Positions 9,516-21,487 are shown, counted from the stretch's first letter. The stretch: 64,000 bases of DNA from Oegoconia quadripuncta (GCA_949316235.1 OX438743.1:30411242-30475241); one strand, 5' to 3'. A program made the numbers and translations. The notes: generated from the letters alone by a model not told the origin.

Positions 9516-10907
9516 TGACCCATTGCAACACTTGTACTATCTCACTGTTTCATTACTTAGTAACGGTATAAAATACTAATACATCAATATCTAACTGATC
9601 TTCATCAACTACAGAACAATATTACTAAGCCAATATCTCATCATTAGTTTGAAGTTTTGTACTTAACTACAATTGGTTCTTTGTAGTATTTATGAGATCA
9701 TCTGTCCATCTATACGAGTCGTCCAGGCATCTCGGTTCATCCAAGAGAATTTTTTATAAACTTTATCAACTTGCATACGAGTATGTGTGCACAGTCATAA
9801 ACTTTGCAGACAACCTCGCAAGTTAGATCCCAATTGAATTATTAGTTTCACAGAAATTAAGTCTGTTGGTTTTAGATGGTTTGAAATGTTTTCATTGTTA
9901 TAATATAACAGTTACAGTGGTAATAAAATATCTAAAAAACACAGAAAGAACTGCAAGTTTGTTCCAAATAGATGAATTACTTATTGGAGATAAAAATTTA
10001 CTTGAACATATTTAAGAAAAGTGAAGAATAATGATTAATGTCTTGGTTCCGGTAAGATTTTTTGTAATTAAGGACCATTGATTTCATAAAATAAGCGATT
10101 TATTATGGAATCAATTCCTAATTCGGTCTATTGACTAGATATATACGTACTCCGCTAAATCAAAACCATCAAAATGCGCATATGTAGATTGAATTATGCA
10201 AAATCATAATAGCAATACTAATGCATCGTACACGGTTTACAAACGAACTTAAATCTACATGTTTAGAGATTTATTGGATCAATAAGATAATTTTATTCTA
10301 GGAAAAGCTACTATACTACATGTTTAGAAACCTTGACTATATTTTTATATATTTGGTAATCTAAATTGGTGCTCGATAGCCGCTTTTAGGATCGCTTCAT
10401 ATTTCTACTAAGCGAAATATGAAACAACTTCTACTAATGAAAAATTACGTCTAGTCTAATAGTAAATGCTAAATGAGAAAAGTTGGAGATAAATTTTCAT
10501 TAATTCCATACATCGAATAAAGAGGCTTAAAGGTGCACCATTACCAAAGTAAAGCAGATTATTTTGTAAAGCGATGCTTTGAAGGGACAGAGACAGACAA
10601 TCTTAACAAATGGTTATAAAAATTGAACGGTACAGATAAGTAACAATCTCTTTTAGTTCGTACACAAAGTAAACCACAGATATGTTTTGTGAAAATTATG
10701 TACATAATCTACAGATGAGTATATGCCTTGTCCAGTAAAACCCGCCCCGAAGGCTACACCGTGACCAAAATGAATGTCTCTACATCCGTATAGACGCAGT
10801 CAAGCGTGTATATACGAACTACGAGTAACTTGAATCTATCGCTTCTCGCTCATTACTTCACTTCAACCTTACTCATTCAAATATTAATCATGCCTTTAGG
10901 TTCTTAC
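9516..10907. other. Intron of the host gene; nothing else recognised
   Basis: AT-rich sequence without recognisable repeats or coding frames. It is intronic by inference, since it lies between the donor at 10907 and the exon 2 acceptor. Confidence 0.5.
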
Positions 10908-11059
10908 CTAGGTGGCGGCGGTGGTGGATCTCTCGACCTTCTCGGCAACAACCTCGGACTGTTAGGGGTGCTGGCTGAGTGACCTGCCGCACTGTGATCT
11001 GCGAACCTCGCCAGAGGGTCGAATATCTGCGACAACCGCCGCGACCTCTCCTCAGACAT
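10908..11059 (-). CDS. Host gene, first coding exon (unidentified protein)
   Basis: Minus-strand start exon: ATG at 11057-11059 in AATAATGTC context, 50 full codons, then two bases of a split codon at the donor CCTAG|GTAAGA. The peptide begins MSEERSRRLSQIFDPLARFA, then a Ser/Pro/Arg-rich stretch and a run of six prolines before the splice site. The frame extends upstream to a GTG, but that part is AT-rich and untranslated-like, so I take the ATG. The phase fits exon 2 exactly (2+1 bases). The N-terminus looks disordered and has no signal peptide from the chosen start. I do not recognise the protein. Confidence 0.7.
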
Positions 11060-11300
11060 TATTAACACTACACAACACAAACACAACACTAAAAACAATA
11101 ATATCACATCACGACCCGGCAGTGTCACAGTTAAATCACAAATGACTATTTCGAACGGTCTGAATGATTCAAACTGCGGAAGCGGTTATCGCGCGCCGTT
11201 GACAGATGGCGCCCGGCGTGATGCGCAGTTTGGCGCGCAATCTTCGCCGCCATCTTGGATCGTCTGATGTTTTTCACAGTTTAATGCGCCTTTGCGCCGT
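11060..11300 (-). promoter_or_regulatory. 5' UTR and CG-rich promoter-like region of the host gene
   Basis: Upstream of the chosen ATG on the minus strand the sequence changes from AT-rich leader (11060-11160) to a patch rich in CG dinucleotides (11160-11290, e.g. GGCGCGC), which stands out from the AT-rich window. On the minus strand at 11246-11256 it reads AAGATGGCGGC, the YY1/Pho-type motif often found near housekeeping start sites. There is no clear TATA box. The transcription start cannot be fixed from the sequence. Confidence 0.5.
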
Positions 11301-12140
11301 TGTATTTTGAGCCCTGAAAAAGAAATAAAAGAAATTAGTTGACGTGTCGGTCGAGGTGAGAAATTAGGTAAGGTGGGGCAATTAGCTGTGAGTTTGACGG
11401 ATTTTGGACTGGTGTCAACATGAAATGTGGGTAATGTGTCATCACGAGCAGGAAGAGTGTTTTAAGTAGGTGTGTTATTTAATGTACGTAGATTTGTATG
11501 GTGATTTATTCGGTGCTCATTAGAGGTAACCTAGTTTATTTTTTTAGGCTAGAAATTCTTTATATCAACAACTATCTATTCTAAATTTTGTTGTATTTGT
11601 AGTATCTTATCAGTCATAAAAAAAAATAATCAATAATGTCTAATTTTCTCTTCGGATTATATCAAGTTTCTTGACAAACTATTTTCACGTATGTATCGCC
11701 TTTTTCTACAACAAAGCGTTTACAAACAAACATACTATCTAATAAAATAAAACAAAACTAATTCATTTGTAACAATGAAATGGTGTCACAAACTTAACAC
11801 CGTCTAGCAACTATAAAACTATTTTCGAGTACATTAACAACTCTTGGCGAAGGTATAAACTGTGATTCCGTTGATATATTGTCAGTGATCCCTGACTACT
11901 ATTACCGGATGTTTGTATTGGACGAGGCGTAAAACAGAATCTCTAATGTTTTATAAACCATAACATTTATAGAAAACCTCACAGTATTTTATGTCAGTGA
12001 AATCCTAACGAAGAGTGTGATAGGCTATTTATACAACGAACAAAAATTACGAATCTGCGGATAAAAGTAATATCATGTAGCGTTCAGAAGCATGCGGCAG
12101 CGGAAAATGAGGCATATCGGCGCCACAACGATTTCAACAC
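11301..12140. other. No recognisable feature
   Basis: AT-rich. I see nothing but a short block near 11695-11735 (TATCGCC...ACAAAGCGTTTACAAACAAACAT) resembling a LINE tail shared with 55675-55725. Confidence 0.45.
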
Positions 12141-12144
12141 TTTG

Positions 12145-12310
12145 TTATGAAGGACTAGATACGCGTTTGACCACAATTTCATCTGGTGGAATGTGACGAT
12201 GTAATGGAAGAAGAAGCACGTGATTCCAGTAAATAACTATTCAAGTCCAGACTCTCTGCTACCGCTATTATTAATCCGAGATTCAGGCGCAATCGCATAC
12301 GTTTACAAAT
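12145..12310 (-). mobile_element. LINE family A 3' fragment
   Basis: Minus-strand copy of a LINE tail with TTTGACCACAATTTCATCTG on the plus strand. The same 3' end occurs at 31240-31445 (-), 47415-47570 (+), 49960-50155 (+) and as a stub at 15690-15770 (+). Better copies translate to a reverse-transcriptase C-terminus with PASVFP..YNL..FK.RVNRHLL. Confidence 0.6.
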
Positions 12311-12344
12311 ATTTTTATTGCTATAGCACAAATGACTTTTTTTT

Positions 12345-12480
12345 ATTTTTTATATGAGAGGGCGGCAAACGAGCATGCGGGTCACTTGATGGAAAGCAAT
12401 CACCGCCGCCCATAGACATGCAACACCAAAAGGGTCACAGATGCGTTGCCGGCCTTTGAGGAAGGTGTAGTAGACTCGTT
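12345..12480 (-). mobile_element. Dispersed lepidopteran repeat
   Basis: The block contains GGCGGCAAACGAGCATGCGG, GTCACTTGATGGAAAGCAAT and GTTGCCGGCCTTTGAGGAAGG. I recognise this from many lepidopteran genomes as a short interspersed repeat but cannot name it with confidence. The orientation is assumed from the T-rich left end. Confidence 0.55.
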
Positions 12481-12489
12481 TCTTGTGGT

Positions 12490-13805
12490 AAGCTGTCAAA
12501 AATCTTCAGATGAGAGTTTATTTTTAAATAACAACGTTTATGTCGTCGTAAACATGAAACCCTTCTCTGATTGATAGTCAAGGGCTTCTGAAAATAGCTG
12601 TCATCTAAACTATCTACATGAAAGTGCTATTGTGTTAATTATTCAACTCAAATTTGTATCGTTTTGCGAGTCCTATACAAGGCCCTTTTCTTAAGAGTGA
12701 CAAGGAAAATTATGAAACGAATTTTTTTGTCGGTCGTGCGATCCCATTGTCCGTTATTCAAAATAGTAAAAACCGACCTATTAGATTTTATTTATTAACA
12801 TTTCATCTATATTATTTTAACTGTTTGTTGGCAGCAACTACTCTGCTGGGAAGGACTGAAAATCAGCAGCTTTGGTGAGCCCTACCCTTTCATCTTAACT
12901 TAGTTCTATTTGTAATAAACTCTTAGATTGCTAATTAATTTTGTGATTAATAAATATCTTTTTTTATTATCTATACTCTTTTATGGATTGGTTTTGGTTT
13001 TCTATATTAGAAAGCTGGTGTTTGCGAGATGGTTCTTAGCCACAGTTCATGAAAATCGGTTAAACCATTTCGAAGATATTCATTTTTAACTCAGTTGGTA
13101 TGTTTATCTGGTTGATTTCTTGAGAAACAATTGTCCCTCGGGTTTTAGTGATAAGGCCGCCAAATTGTACAGTTATCTTGCTTATTTTCCTTTCATAGAC
13201 CTATAATATTATACTCTATCTCACCAACCCTGGAGAAGGACTAAATGTTAACCTTTATGATCAGTCATTTTTGCCTGGGTAAGTGTGAGTCTTATCTTAA
13301 CAAATAATATGGTGTTAACCTCTACAAACTGAGAGCAGGTAGTTTAGTTCAACAGGTAGTTATAGACCCGCAAACGTTACATAAAGTAACAAGTCAAAAT
13401 AATAAATTTGTAGTAATTTATTTGTCGTTTACTCTAATCTCAATTCAACCTATAGGTACTATGCTTGCATCCCTTCGGAGCTTAGGAAATGCTCCAACTA
13501 TTAGTCTATTACAATCGTTAGTTTTCTTCCCTTGTTCACGGACTTGGGAGATAATGGTATAGACGACACATTAGACCTTATCACGCTGAATATTCAGTGT
13601 AGTCACTTACTCAAAACAGTATTTGTGTACAAGTCATCACAATGTGGAGCGGTGATGAAACAGCATCTGATTTAATGTCTGAATGCAATGGTAATTAAAT
13701 TGACGGATTTGACGACGGTCAACTGTCTAATTCGACTAATAGCGAAGATGGCGATGAAGTGTATTACTAATGAAGTTAGACGAAAGACTTGGTTTCTCAA
13801 TCTTT
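12490..13805. other. No confident feature
   Basis: A splice-like 41-bp segment (TTGGCAG|CAACTACT...AGCTTTG|GTGAGC, 12836-12876, plus strand) is the only coding-like signal and is too weak to call. The rest is AT-rich with old repeat fragments such as 13020-13090. Confidence 0.4.
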
Positions 13806-13809
13806 CAAC

Positions 13810-14178
13810 AATTTTTTTTTATGCACAACGGATTGGTACTTGACCTCAATCACACCTGATGTTAAGTGAATATGAGGTCGAAGGTGGAAGCGTACTGACC
13901 GGGAAACCGCAACACATTTGGGGGACTGGCTATATGATATCTCTGACAACCAGAACACAACAATCCTATTAACATTGCTGCTTGGCGGCAGATTTAGATA
14001 AAATGGTGGTAGATAGCCAGGCGGACATTTAAAATGCCCTACCACTAACCAAACCGAGTACTTAAACATGGGTACATGTTTATCATGGGTATCATGGTGA
14101 CATGGGTACGCTGAGGATCGAACCCACGACCTCTGAATCGTAAACCCAATGTAAACAACATTGAGCCACGGAAGCGGT
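13810..14178 (-). mobile_element. SINE-C, long copy
   Basis: Minus-strand SINE-C with both ends: head at about 14178 (CCGCTTCCGTGGCTCAATGT, minus) with B box GGTTCGATCC, and 3' end next to the T-run at 13812. A tract near 14070-14105 with several ATGGGTA/CATGGT units is expanded relative to other copies. Confidence 0.75.
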
Positions 14179-14179
14179 T

Positions 14180-15689
14180 GAACTATTGACAATAACTATT
14201 ACCATTGATTCTTTACCAAGCTTAAACAAAAACAAACTTACATAACAAAGATGAACTTATCTCTAAAAAAATTTCATTGGATTGGCTAGCGATTGATCAG
14301 ACGAGGAATAGAAGATTTCGCGCAGAAACCTAAAATTTCTAAATTGCAAGCTCAAGTCATTTGTAATACAATCACACCGAAATCTCTGTCATGGGCCAGT
14401 TGGGCTTTGGGTCACATTTGGATTTCCAGGATCCTTCAATTTTCAATTGGAGTATTTGGACATGTTTTATGGAAGCAGGACGCGGGAGCCTTTATTCTTG
14501 AGCTTTGAAGGCGCAGGTCCAGCGAGTCAATAAGAGTCAGAATGTTTGTCCGTTTTCCACCGTCATGTAGAACTGGCCAATCCGTTGCCTGGGGTGGTCT
14601 ACAGTGAAGTAGATGCTGATTAATTCTCACCTTCACTCGGTTTTCAATGGAGAACATATTTACATTTATTCATTTGTCATTAGCATACCTCATACGAACA
14701 TTCTCCTTTAATTTCAATAATAACGTAGTTAATGTTTTGGAATTGACCAGACAGCAGATACTACCAGTTCAGTCAGAGCATTCAAGCGATGAAAGGCGCC
14801 TTACAATATCACACTATACAATAATAAAATACAGGGTACAGTTATACAATAGCGTCTCGTACACGTGTGTATTCAAAAGGTAACATTTGCGGCGCAGTTG
14901 TTTATATACTTGTACCTATAGTTAATTATATTATAATATGCCACCAGCTGACGGACCCCTCATATTTAGAGAAGCTTTATGGAAGATTCAAAGTCTGCTA
15001 CGGTATTGAAGCTATTATAACTTTGAACTGACTCGACCTTGGTCCTTTAGCTGGATATCGCTATGAATCAACAATTATGTACTTATGAATACTCTCAATT
15101 TAATAATAATAAAGCGATTTCCTACACTTCAATAAAGTGAGAGTACAAATAACGACAGCTAAATAGGAAATAAAATTATAGGCTTACACCAACTATCTTG
15201 TCCCATTTAATTTATAAAATTTCAATAAACTTCAGTACACCATTCGAGAAACACAGATGTAATTACTTAAAATACCAAACATTATTGTTACTTGATTCAA
15301 GAAATTTGTAATGATTAGAATGAATGATATTATTAGCTTTAACTCAGTCATATATTTCTCCTGTGACGTTAGGTGTCTGCGACGGTAGATCCAACGGATT
15401 TATCGGTAGGTATCTGCTCTAGAAATTTAGTCACTAAGCTCGACATCAGAACTAAATGTCAGGTAACATTAGCGTATTCCAGGTTAATCTAGTAAATGGA
15501 ATCAGATACAATGTAACTATGATTAATGATCCATGTGACCTTTTCCGTGTTACGAGCTGCCGTTTTGAGCAATATATTATGCCGCTTAGCTTATTAAGTA
15601 TTATTAGGGTATATAAAAAGGTTTTGACGAAAGTCTTACTAGAGAAGTTTCAAATTGTGCATAACCGTCATATTATAAAAATGAAGCAA
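14180..15689. other. No recognisable feature
   Basis: Several unrelated short open frames (for example 14293-14508 and 15456-15761) lack ATG context, domains or splice support. I see no gene. The last ~80 bp of the second frame belong to a LINE family A tail. Confidence 0.45.
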
Positions 15690-15775
15690 CTCTGGACCAC
15701 GTCGCGTCGACTCTTTCCAACAAGTGAGATTGTGATCATATGCGTATCCATTCAATCATAAAAAAGGGGGTTAAA
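15690..15775 (+). mobile_element. LINE family A 3' stub
   Basis: Plus-strand remnant with CTTTCCAACAAGTGAGATTG and ending in AATCATAAAAAA, matching the ends of the copies at 47415-47570 and 49960-50155. Confidence 0.5.
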
Positions 15776-17849
15776 AATTTGCAACTCTGCTGAGTCGCTG
15801 TGCCTTGCTCAATTTAATTTTTACGTTTAATATTCATTAACTTAATTTCCTTAATCATTTGTGATGAATCTTTGTGATGAATGAAATTGTCTTTTAATTG
15901 CACCGTCACCTAAACAGCTCCTCACGGCTGGAGCAAAGGCATAATAATTACACAATACTACTTGATGGGACTTGACGCCCCTAAGCCCTATCAATATTTT
16001 AATAGTTCATCTAGAAAATTATATATCTCGTCCTCAAGATTGGCAACTTGCAAAACCTACCTGTATATGACATAGGAGTACATGTGGTACATTATAGCAC
16101 TATATTTGAGAGATTTCCTATTTTCCTGTTTTTATTTATTTATGATGATTTTGTTGTATTATAATGATAATGACGCAATCGAAAATTATGCTATAATATG
16201 CTGTAAAGTGGTCGAATAACGGACGAGGTGTGCTCGACGTTGTCATCGCGTCAGTTATGTATTATACTTCGTCGTTACATCCTCGACATTTAAGTTCACC
16301 AGGTAGTCCACTCTTCTATGTACTAGGCATCAAGTTAGGTTCGTAACTTCGATGCAAATAAAAACACAAAATCTCTAAATTGAAAATTTATCAACCTCCT
16401 ATGAAAGCCTATCAATGTTTTTGAAATCCTTTCTTTACAAAATTATTTTGCCAAGATTGTAAGGAAGCGTGTTTACTATCCCAATTGGAGTGAAAAATTA
16501 CTTTACGGGGAGGGAAATTAAAAGGGCACTGACCAGAAAATTGGCGACTGGGTCGAACCTCAAGAGTTATGTGCTTTGATTAATGTTATCAAGCCAGTTA
16601 TCTGGGGAGGGTTCTGAAATTGGGGTCAACCCTTTTTCTGGGACGACGTCACTGAAATTTTTATGTATCAACTTATTTTATCTTTACAATGGGAGTTTAG
16701 ATTTGTTTGTTTTCTTTAATTTATTTCTAAGTATCAGTTAAACTTGTATTACATTTTTCTTTATGTTTTGTTTCTACCCTATCGTGTATCTCCCACACAC
16801 TTGTAATACGTAGGTAAATGTATGAGTAAATGTAATTACTCCTTATTTAATTCTACAAAGATCTATTTAAGTAATTTTCGTTAACACATGTATGTATGTA
16901 TGTGACTGTAGTTCCTAGATAATTGTATCCAACTTCTTTTTATTTTATATTTCTATGGTTATATTAATATCGTATTTGAACTGTCTAAACTTATTGAATA
17001 CCTACTTAGACATTTGAGTGACGTTTTTATATGAAATGACGTTCCCAAATCTCTGCTCAAGAACAAATCAAAGCTGGAGTTTCGCTCAATACGACACCGA
17101 ATTTTTTGTGACGATTTTTCATATATACTCGTAAAGAATCCTCAAGGTCCATGTGCCACAGTTTTGTGGGGAATTGTTATAACGAAATATGGCAATCAGG
17201 TAAAGTTTCCAGTAAACAGTTTAGGTGTAAGTGTTTAATATTTATTATTCGAAAATATGTCGAAGACTCCCTAATTAGAATAGAACCCAAGTGCTAATCC
17301 AAACAGTCCCAGCCTATAATAGGCCACTGATGTTTCGTCCACAACAGGACAGATCCCATATAATCTCGCACTCATCTTGCGTAAGCTGTGACGCCATAAG
17401 TTGCACTTGCTTGCGTCCCACTAACCCACGCCAGATCTGTTCTACATGTGGATACTTCTGAAATATTGCTTTTAGATAATGTTACGAGTAAGATATACTA
17501 ACTATAACTTTGGGGACAATGGTGCTGATTGTGTAATTAGTAAAATTATTGTTATTCCATAGAATTAAGCTACTGCGTACAATTGTTTATTGTCCTAAAT
17601 AAATAAAATAAAATAAATAAAATAAACTCAAGTAACTACATAGTATGTACATCGATAAGTCCATTATCCACAATTAGTGCAAATAAATATTTCGTAAACC
17701 CTTGAAGTTCGTCTCTCCCAAAGCGTGGATTTACATTGATTTCTAAGGGTCGATTTGGGAAGGCGGGTTGCTTGCTTTTATGGTCGCAATTGATCGTAGA
17801 CTTTGGGAGCAGGGTGCCTATGCTCAATCTATATCTATTGCTAAAAAAA
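15776..17849. other. No confident feature
   Basis: AT-rich. A weak LINE-tail-like block (CAGCCTATAATAGGCCACTG) lies at about 17310-17345. A TATG microsatellite is near 16890. Nothing else is recognised. Confidence 0.4.
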
Positions 17850-18005
17850 TTAATTTATATATGTATTTATTTACAAAAAAAATGAATTTGTGTAGTTTAT
17901 CAACCATCTGGTATCCATAATACAAGCATATAGTTGTTACTGTGGAACAACAGCAAGATGGCGCTGTGTGTATGTGCAAAGATATTTATTATTATTTATT
18001 TATTA
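17850..18005 (+). mobile_element. SINE-A 3' half
   Basis: Plus-strand copy from TATTTATTTAC through TCAACCATCTGGTATCCATA and GATGGCGCTGTGTGTATGTG to a TTATT tail, matching 4220-4382. The tRNA-like head is missing. Confidence 0.7.
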
Positions 18006-18215
18006 GTTAATAAGTCAATGCTAATATTTTTCTATTCCAGTTTGAACTTTAAGTATTGGCAAAGAAAGGATCTTTAAATCTTGGAGCAATCTGGCTCCAT
18101 CCTCAAGTCCTCGTCCACTATTGAATGCGTACATATTTTCCTCGATTGAATACAGCATCCAGCAGTCGTCACGCAAAAAAAATTGCATCCAATCGCTAAA
18201 TTTGCAGTTTAGCTT

Positions 18216-18354
18216 GCTGGCGTTCGATCGCAAAATTTAGTAAATATGGTAATGAGATACGTCTATCCATTAGACGTCTATCCATTAGACGTCTATCCTC
18301 TTATCCTTTACTAGGACACTTATGTAGTACTAAATTTAGCGATCAAACGCAAAC
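18216..18354. repeat. Inverted repeat enclosing a 15-bp minisatellite
   Basis: Arms of ~25 bp (18216-18242 and 18328-18354) pair through GCGTTCGATCGCAAAATTTAGTA and its near complement. Between them CGTCTATCCATTAGA is repeated almost three times (18260-18298). A related arm (TTAGCGATCGAACGCAAA) occurs alone near 51810, so this may be a MITE family. Confidence 0.55.
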
Positions 18355-18434
18355 ATTCTTACATGCATGACGGCAGATAGGTCGTCATGTTTCCCAGTTT
18401 TGTTAACTATACTATAATAATACTTTTCAAATCA

Positions 18435-18640
18435 AATCAAAGTATTTTATTTCATAGGATGAAAATATCATTTAAAAACGTCACTATTAATATTACATTA
18501 AAATTTACTGCTCATTCACAAAGTTGACTCCCCAGAGAAGAACGAGCAAGAAACTCTAGGGTTGCTCTTTTAAACAGATTATGGGTTACAATTTGTGATT
18601 TGATAATTATATGAATAATAAGACAGCTAGGTCCATGCTT
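18435..18640 (-). mobile_element. LINE 3' UTR-like fragment
   Basis: Starts AAATCAAATCAAAGTATTTTAT and includes AGAAGAACGAGCAAGAAACTC, a combination I know from lepidopteran LINE tails read on the minus strand. A shorter relative is at 32270-32400. There is no coding sequence. Confidence 0.5.
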
Positions 18641-18929
18641 TCTTTAGTAGCTTAATTGTAATATTTTATAAAAGGACAGTTACTGTCTAGTCTGATAGAG
18701 TTTAATATCTTATATTCGTCGCAATATCAGAGCTATCTAATAAACTGTGCGTTGCCAGATGTTTGCTGGGAGTAGTAACGATACATGACGGTAGTTGGAA
18801 CCGTACCAAGCAAGAGGGGTTTTACGCTGTCTCGTATAACCACCATCTATTAAAAAGACACTGTATTAAAGCTATTTAGAACAAAATATACCAATTAGTT
18901 TCGTGATTTTTGTGCGCGATCATATCTTC

Positions 18930-19117
18930 AATTAAAATAACCTTCGAAACGGCTTAAACGGTGAAGGAAAACATCGTGAGGAAACCCGCATGCCTGAGAA
19001 ATAAAAATTCAAAGGCATGTGAAGTCCCCAACCCGCATTGGGCCAGCGTGGTGGACTATGGCCCATACTCCCTCATATACGAGGGAAGGCCTATATCCCT
19101 ACAGTAGGATGATGATG
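18930..19117 (+). mobile_element. SINE-D 3' half
   Basis: Matches 43315-43478: AAACGGTGAAGGAAAACATC, CATGCCTGAGAAATAAA, TGGACTATGGCCCATACTCC, then GATGATGATGATG at the end. The tRNA-like head is missing. Confidence 0.7.
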
Positions 19118-19139
19118 ATGATAACTAAAAACCGGCCCC

Positions 19140-19335
19140 GAGTTTAATCTTAAGTTTACAAAAACCCTCGAAAGTTTACGATATCATCGAAAAACACCAA
19201 ACAACAGATTTAAAAGTTAAATATCTTAAATTCTTAATTAGCTTAACCGAACCGAACCTGACTCCTCGATTAGACTTTAATATAAAAAAACTGCACCCAA
19301 ATTGGACCACGTATGACTGAGATACATCCAATCCG
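19140..19335 (+). repeat. Repeat E, left part
   Basis: Resembles 44395-44610: CCCTCGAAAGTTTACGATAT, AAACACCAAACAACAGATTT, and CATCCAATCCGGACAA at the break. The rest of the copy continues at 19809-19870 (ACACACACAACGCCGTC, ACATAACACCCGTA), so it is interrupted by the RTE fragment between. Confidence 0.5.
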
Positions 19336-19808
19336 GACAACATATATGGAACTGAAAGGTGGTCGCTCCCTATGGGCCTCATAAAAGTCACCCAAAGGGT
19401 AATGGAGAGATGGGCCCATAGTGAGCGACCACGTTTCAATTTCATATGTCATCACTGGCAACACACACTGACCAAAGGGTAATGGTTCTCCATTGCTCGG
19501 TGGAATCGAATCAGGAATGAGCAGATCCGCAGGAGAACCGAGGAGTATAGCCCGAAGAATTGCCAAACTTAAGTGGCAGTGGGCGAGACACATTGCTCGT
19601 AAGACCGACGGCCGTTGGGGCGGAAAGGTTCTCGAGTGGCGACCACGCACCGGAAGACGCAGCGTGGGCAGGCCCGAGGTGGACCGACGATTTGGTAAAG
19701 ATCGCGGGAAGCCGCTGGATCCGGGCAGCGCAGGACCGATCGTTGTGGAGGGCTTTGGGGGAGACCTTTGTCCAGCAGTGGACGTCTTTAGGCTGATATG
19801 GTGATGAT
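19336..19808 (+). pseudogene. RTE-like LINE 3' fragment, frameshifted and internally inverted
   Basis: Remains of the C-terminal part of an RTE-type ORF2. The first piece (about 19345-19412) reads YGTERWSLPMGLIKVTQRVM. The second piece (about 19412-19490) is inverted and on the minus strand reads CVLPVMTYEIETWSLTMG, a second version of the same part. The third piece (19493-19672) returns to plus: RIAKLKWQWARHIARKTDGR then WGGKVLEWRPRTGRRSVGRP. A one-base shift near 19672 moves the frame, which continues as RWTDDLVKIAGSRWIRAAQD then SLWRALGETFVQQW to the stop. The 3' end is GGCTGATATGGTGATGATCC. It is nested in repeat E. Clearly dead. Confidence 0.75.
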
Positions 19809-19870
19809 CCGCACAAGCACTGAACACACACACAACGCCGTCACACACATAACACCCGTATACACATACA

Positions 19871-20829
19871 AATTAGCCACTCTTGTTGATGTTGCGTCTA
19901 GTCTCCAAAGAAACGAAGCTAATCGAGAAACTAGACAGTCCACTGGCATCAGCTCTCATAATGAACACCCCGTACACACACACGTAACAGACAGACAGCG
20001 TTTTTGTCGCGAACGCAGCTCATTAGTGTCTGTATTCAGCTGTCATTACACGCTTTGTGTCTACGTAATGGCGCGAGCTTTCATGCGCTTTTTCAGACTG
20101 ATTGTTCAGGTGGAAAGCGGTAATTAGTACGACAAAAAGCTGCAGGTTCAGACACCAGAGTTCCTCGCTTAATGGTCTGAAAAAAGATAAGACCGAAATG
20201 TTTTTTTGGTGGTAATGATACTTGATGTAGGATTAGCTACGGCTATACTGGAGACGGCATCTCCCTATATTCCTATTAACCTTGTACAAAATTGATTACA
20301 CTGATGGTAGTGATCTTGAAATCGAGATTATAAAATTAGCAGTAAGAAAAAAGATGGCCACTCAAATACAAACAAATCCCATAAAGAAAGAAAGGACCCA
20401 CAGTAAAACTTTGTTGACCTTAGTTGTATAAAGCTAAATCACTGGCCAAGAAAGAGATCAGTAATCTCTACTAACATATACCACCAAATCACTCTTTGAA
20501 GCATCTCTTAAACCGACTAAAACCTTTCTCGAGAGGTAAATCATTAGATTAATTCACTAGCTAGCTACTAAAATAAAAAAAAATCGAAAGGAAACTGAAT
20601 CATTTATTTATAAGGTCAATCACGTTATCGTCAAAGTGCAGGAAGGTAAACGGGCCTCATGGGTGGTACTAAGATACGGCTGAATAAATAGGCTTATGCC
20701 GCCGCTGTCTAAACTGGAATCCGCAACACGGAAAATGAAATAAAATTCGATTGGAAATTCAAAGGATGAGAGCAAACATTCTACGTTAAGAATGTAATAA
20801 ACATTCTAAATATTGTTAAGGTTGAGGTC
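19871..20829. other. No recognisable feature
   Basis: Open frames near 19798-20127 are short and unsupported. I see nothing else before the LTR of the BEL/Pao element. Confidence 0.45.
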
Positions 20830-21442
20830 TGTCGCCGAAGGCGAATTTATTTGATTAGTAAAAGGGATTTTAAAATATAGCAACAAAAGAATGGGTGATT
20901 TGTGCTGTAGTGAGGCAAGACAGAGAGGAGAGAAAAAATTAGTAAGTGGCAACATTATGATTGTTGTGGTGTGATTTTGGAGGATGGAGTTTTTTTTACT
21001 TTCTTTTTTAACATGTTTGTTATATGATTGAACTTAGAAAGAAATAATTACAGAAACAAATTATCCATGTAAGTGTTTGAATTATTACTTCCCAGAGCTG
21101 ATATTGTTGAGATGACGAAAGAGTTCATATCCTTAGAGTACTTATCTTAATTTATGCGAGGCATGGGACGGCTGTGAGGGGAGTAGGGAGGCCGTCTAGG
21201 GCGAGTGCCCATTTTTTTCGTCACCTTAGCAATGCTTTATATAATTAAATACTTAATATGAACATTGAATAATAAGGCGAAGCAGATAACTTTGAGGGAA
21301 CATCGACATACATAAAAGGAGCACCTTGGGGTGCCTCCAGCTTCTGATGATAAGGTTGCCTACTTATACTGATCAAAGTAATTTATCTATTAATATGTTA
21401 CATATTTAATATTTGTATTCTTGTGTTTTCATGGTGACGACA
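20830..21442 (+). repeat. 5' LTR of BEL/Pao element 1
   Basis: 613 bp, starting TGTCGCCGAAGGCG and ending GGTGACGACA (TG...CA ends). A TATA-like TTTATATAATT lies at 21236-21246, two thirds into the LTR, and may mark the promoter. Confidence 0.93.
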
Positions 21443-21460
21443 TGGTGGAGGTGCTGGGAT
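21443..21460 (+). promoter_or_regulatory. Primer binding site, element 1
   Basis: TGGTGGAGGTGCTGGGAT begins immediately after the LTR and would pair with a tRNA 3' end reading AGCACCTCCACCA. The acceptor sequence is closest to insect tRNA-Ala; that identification is inference from memory. Confidence 0.6.
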
Positions 21461-21487
21461 TGTGAATCCTAGTACCTATCTGGCCAG

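Noticed and set aside
10904..11128. Longer version of the host start exon beginning at GTG with a hydrophobic N-terminus
   Set aside because: The extra 24 residues come from AT-rich leader-like DNA and need a GTG start; the ATG at 11057-11059 has good context.
12836..12876. 41-bp micro-exon on the plus strand
   Set aside because: It has plausible acceptor and donor but no neighbouring exon to join; chance splice motifs are common.
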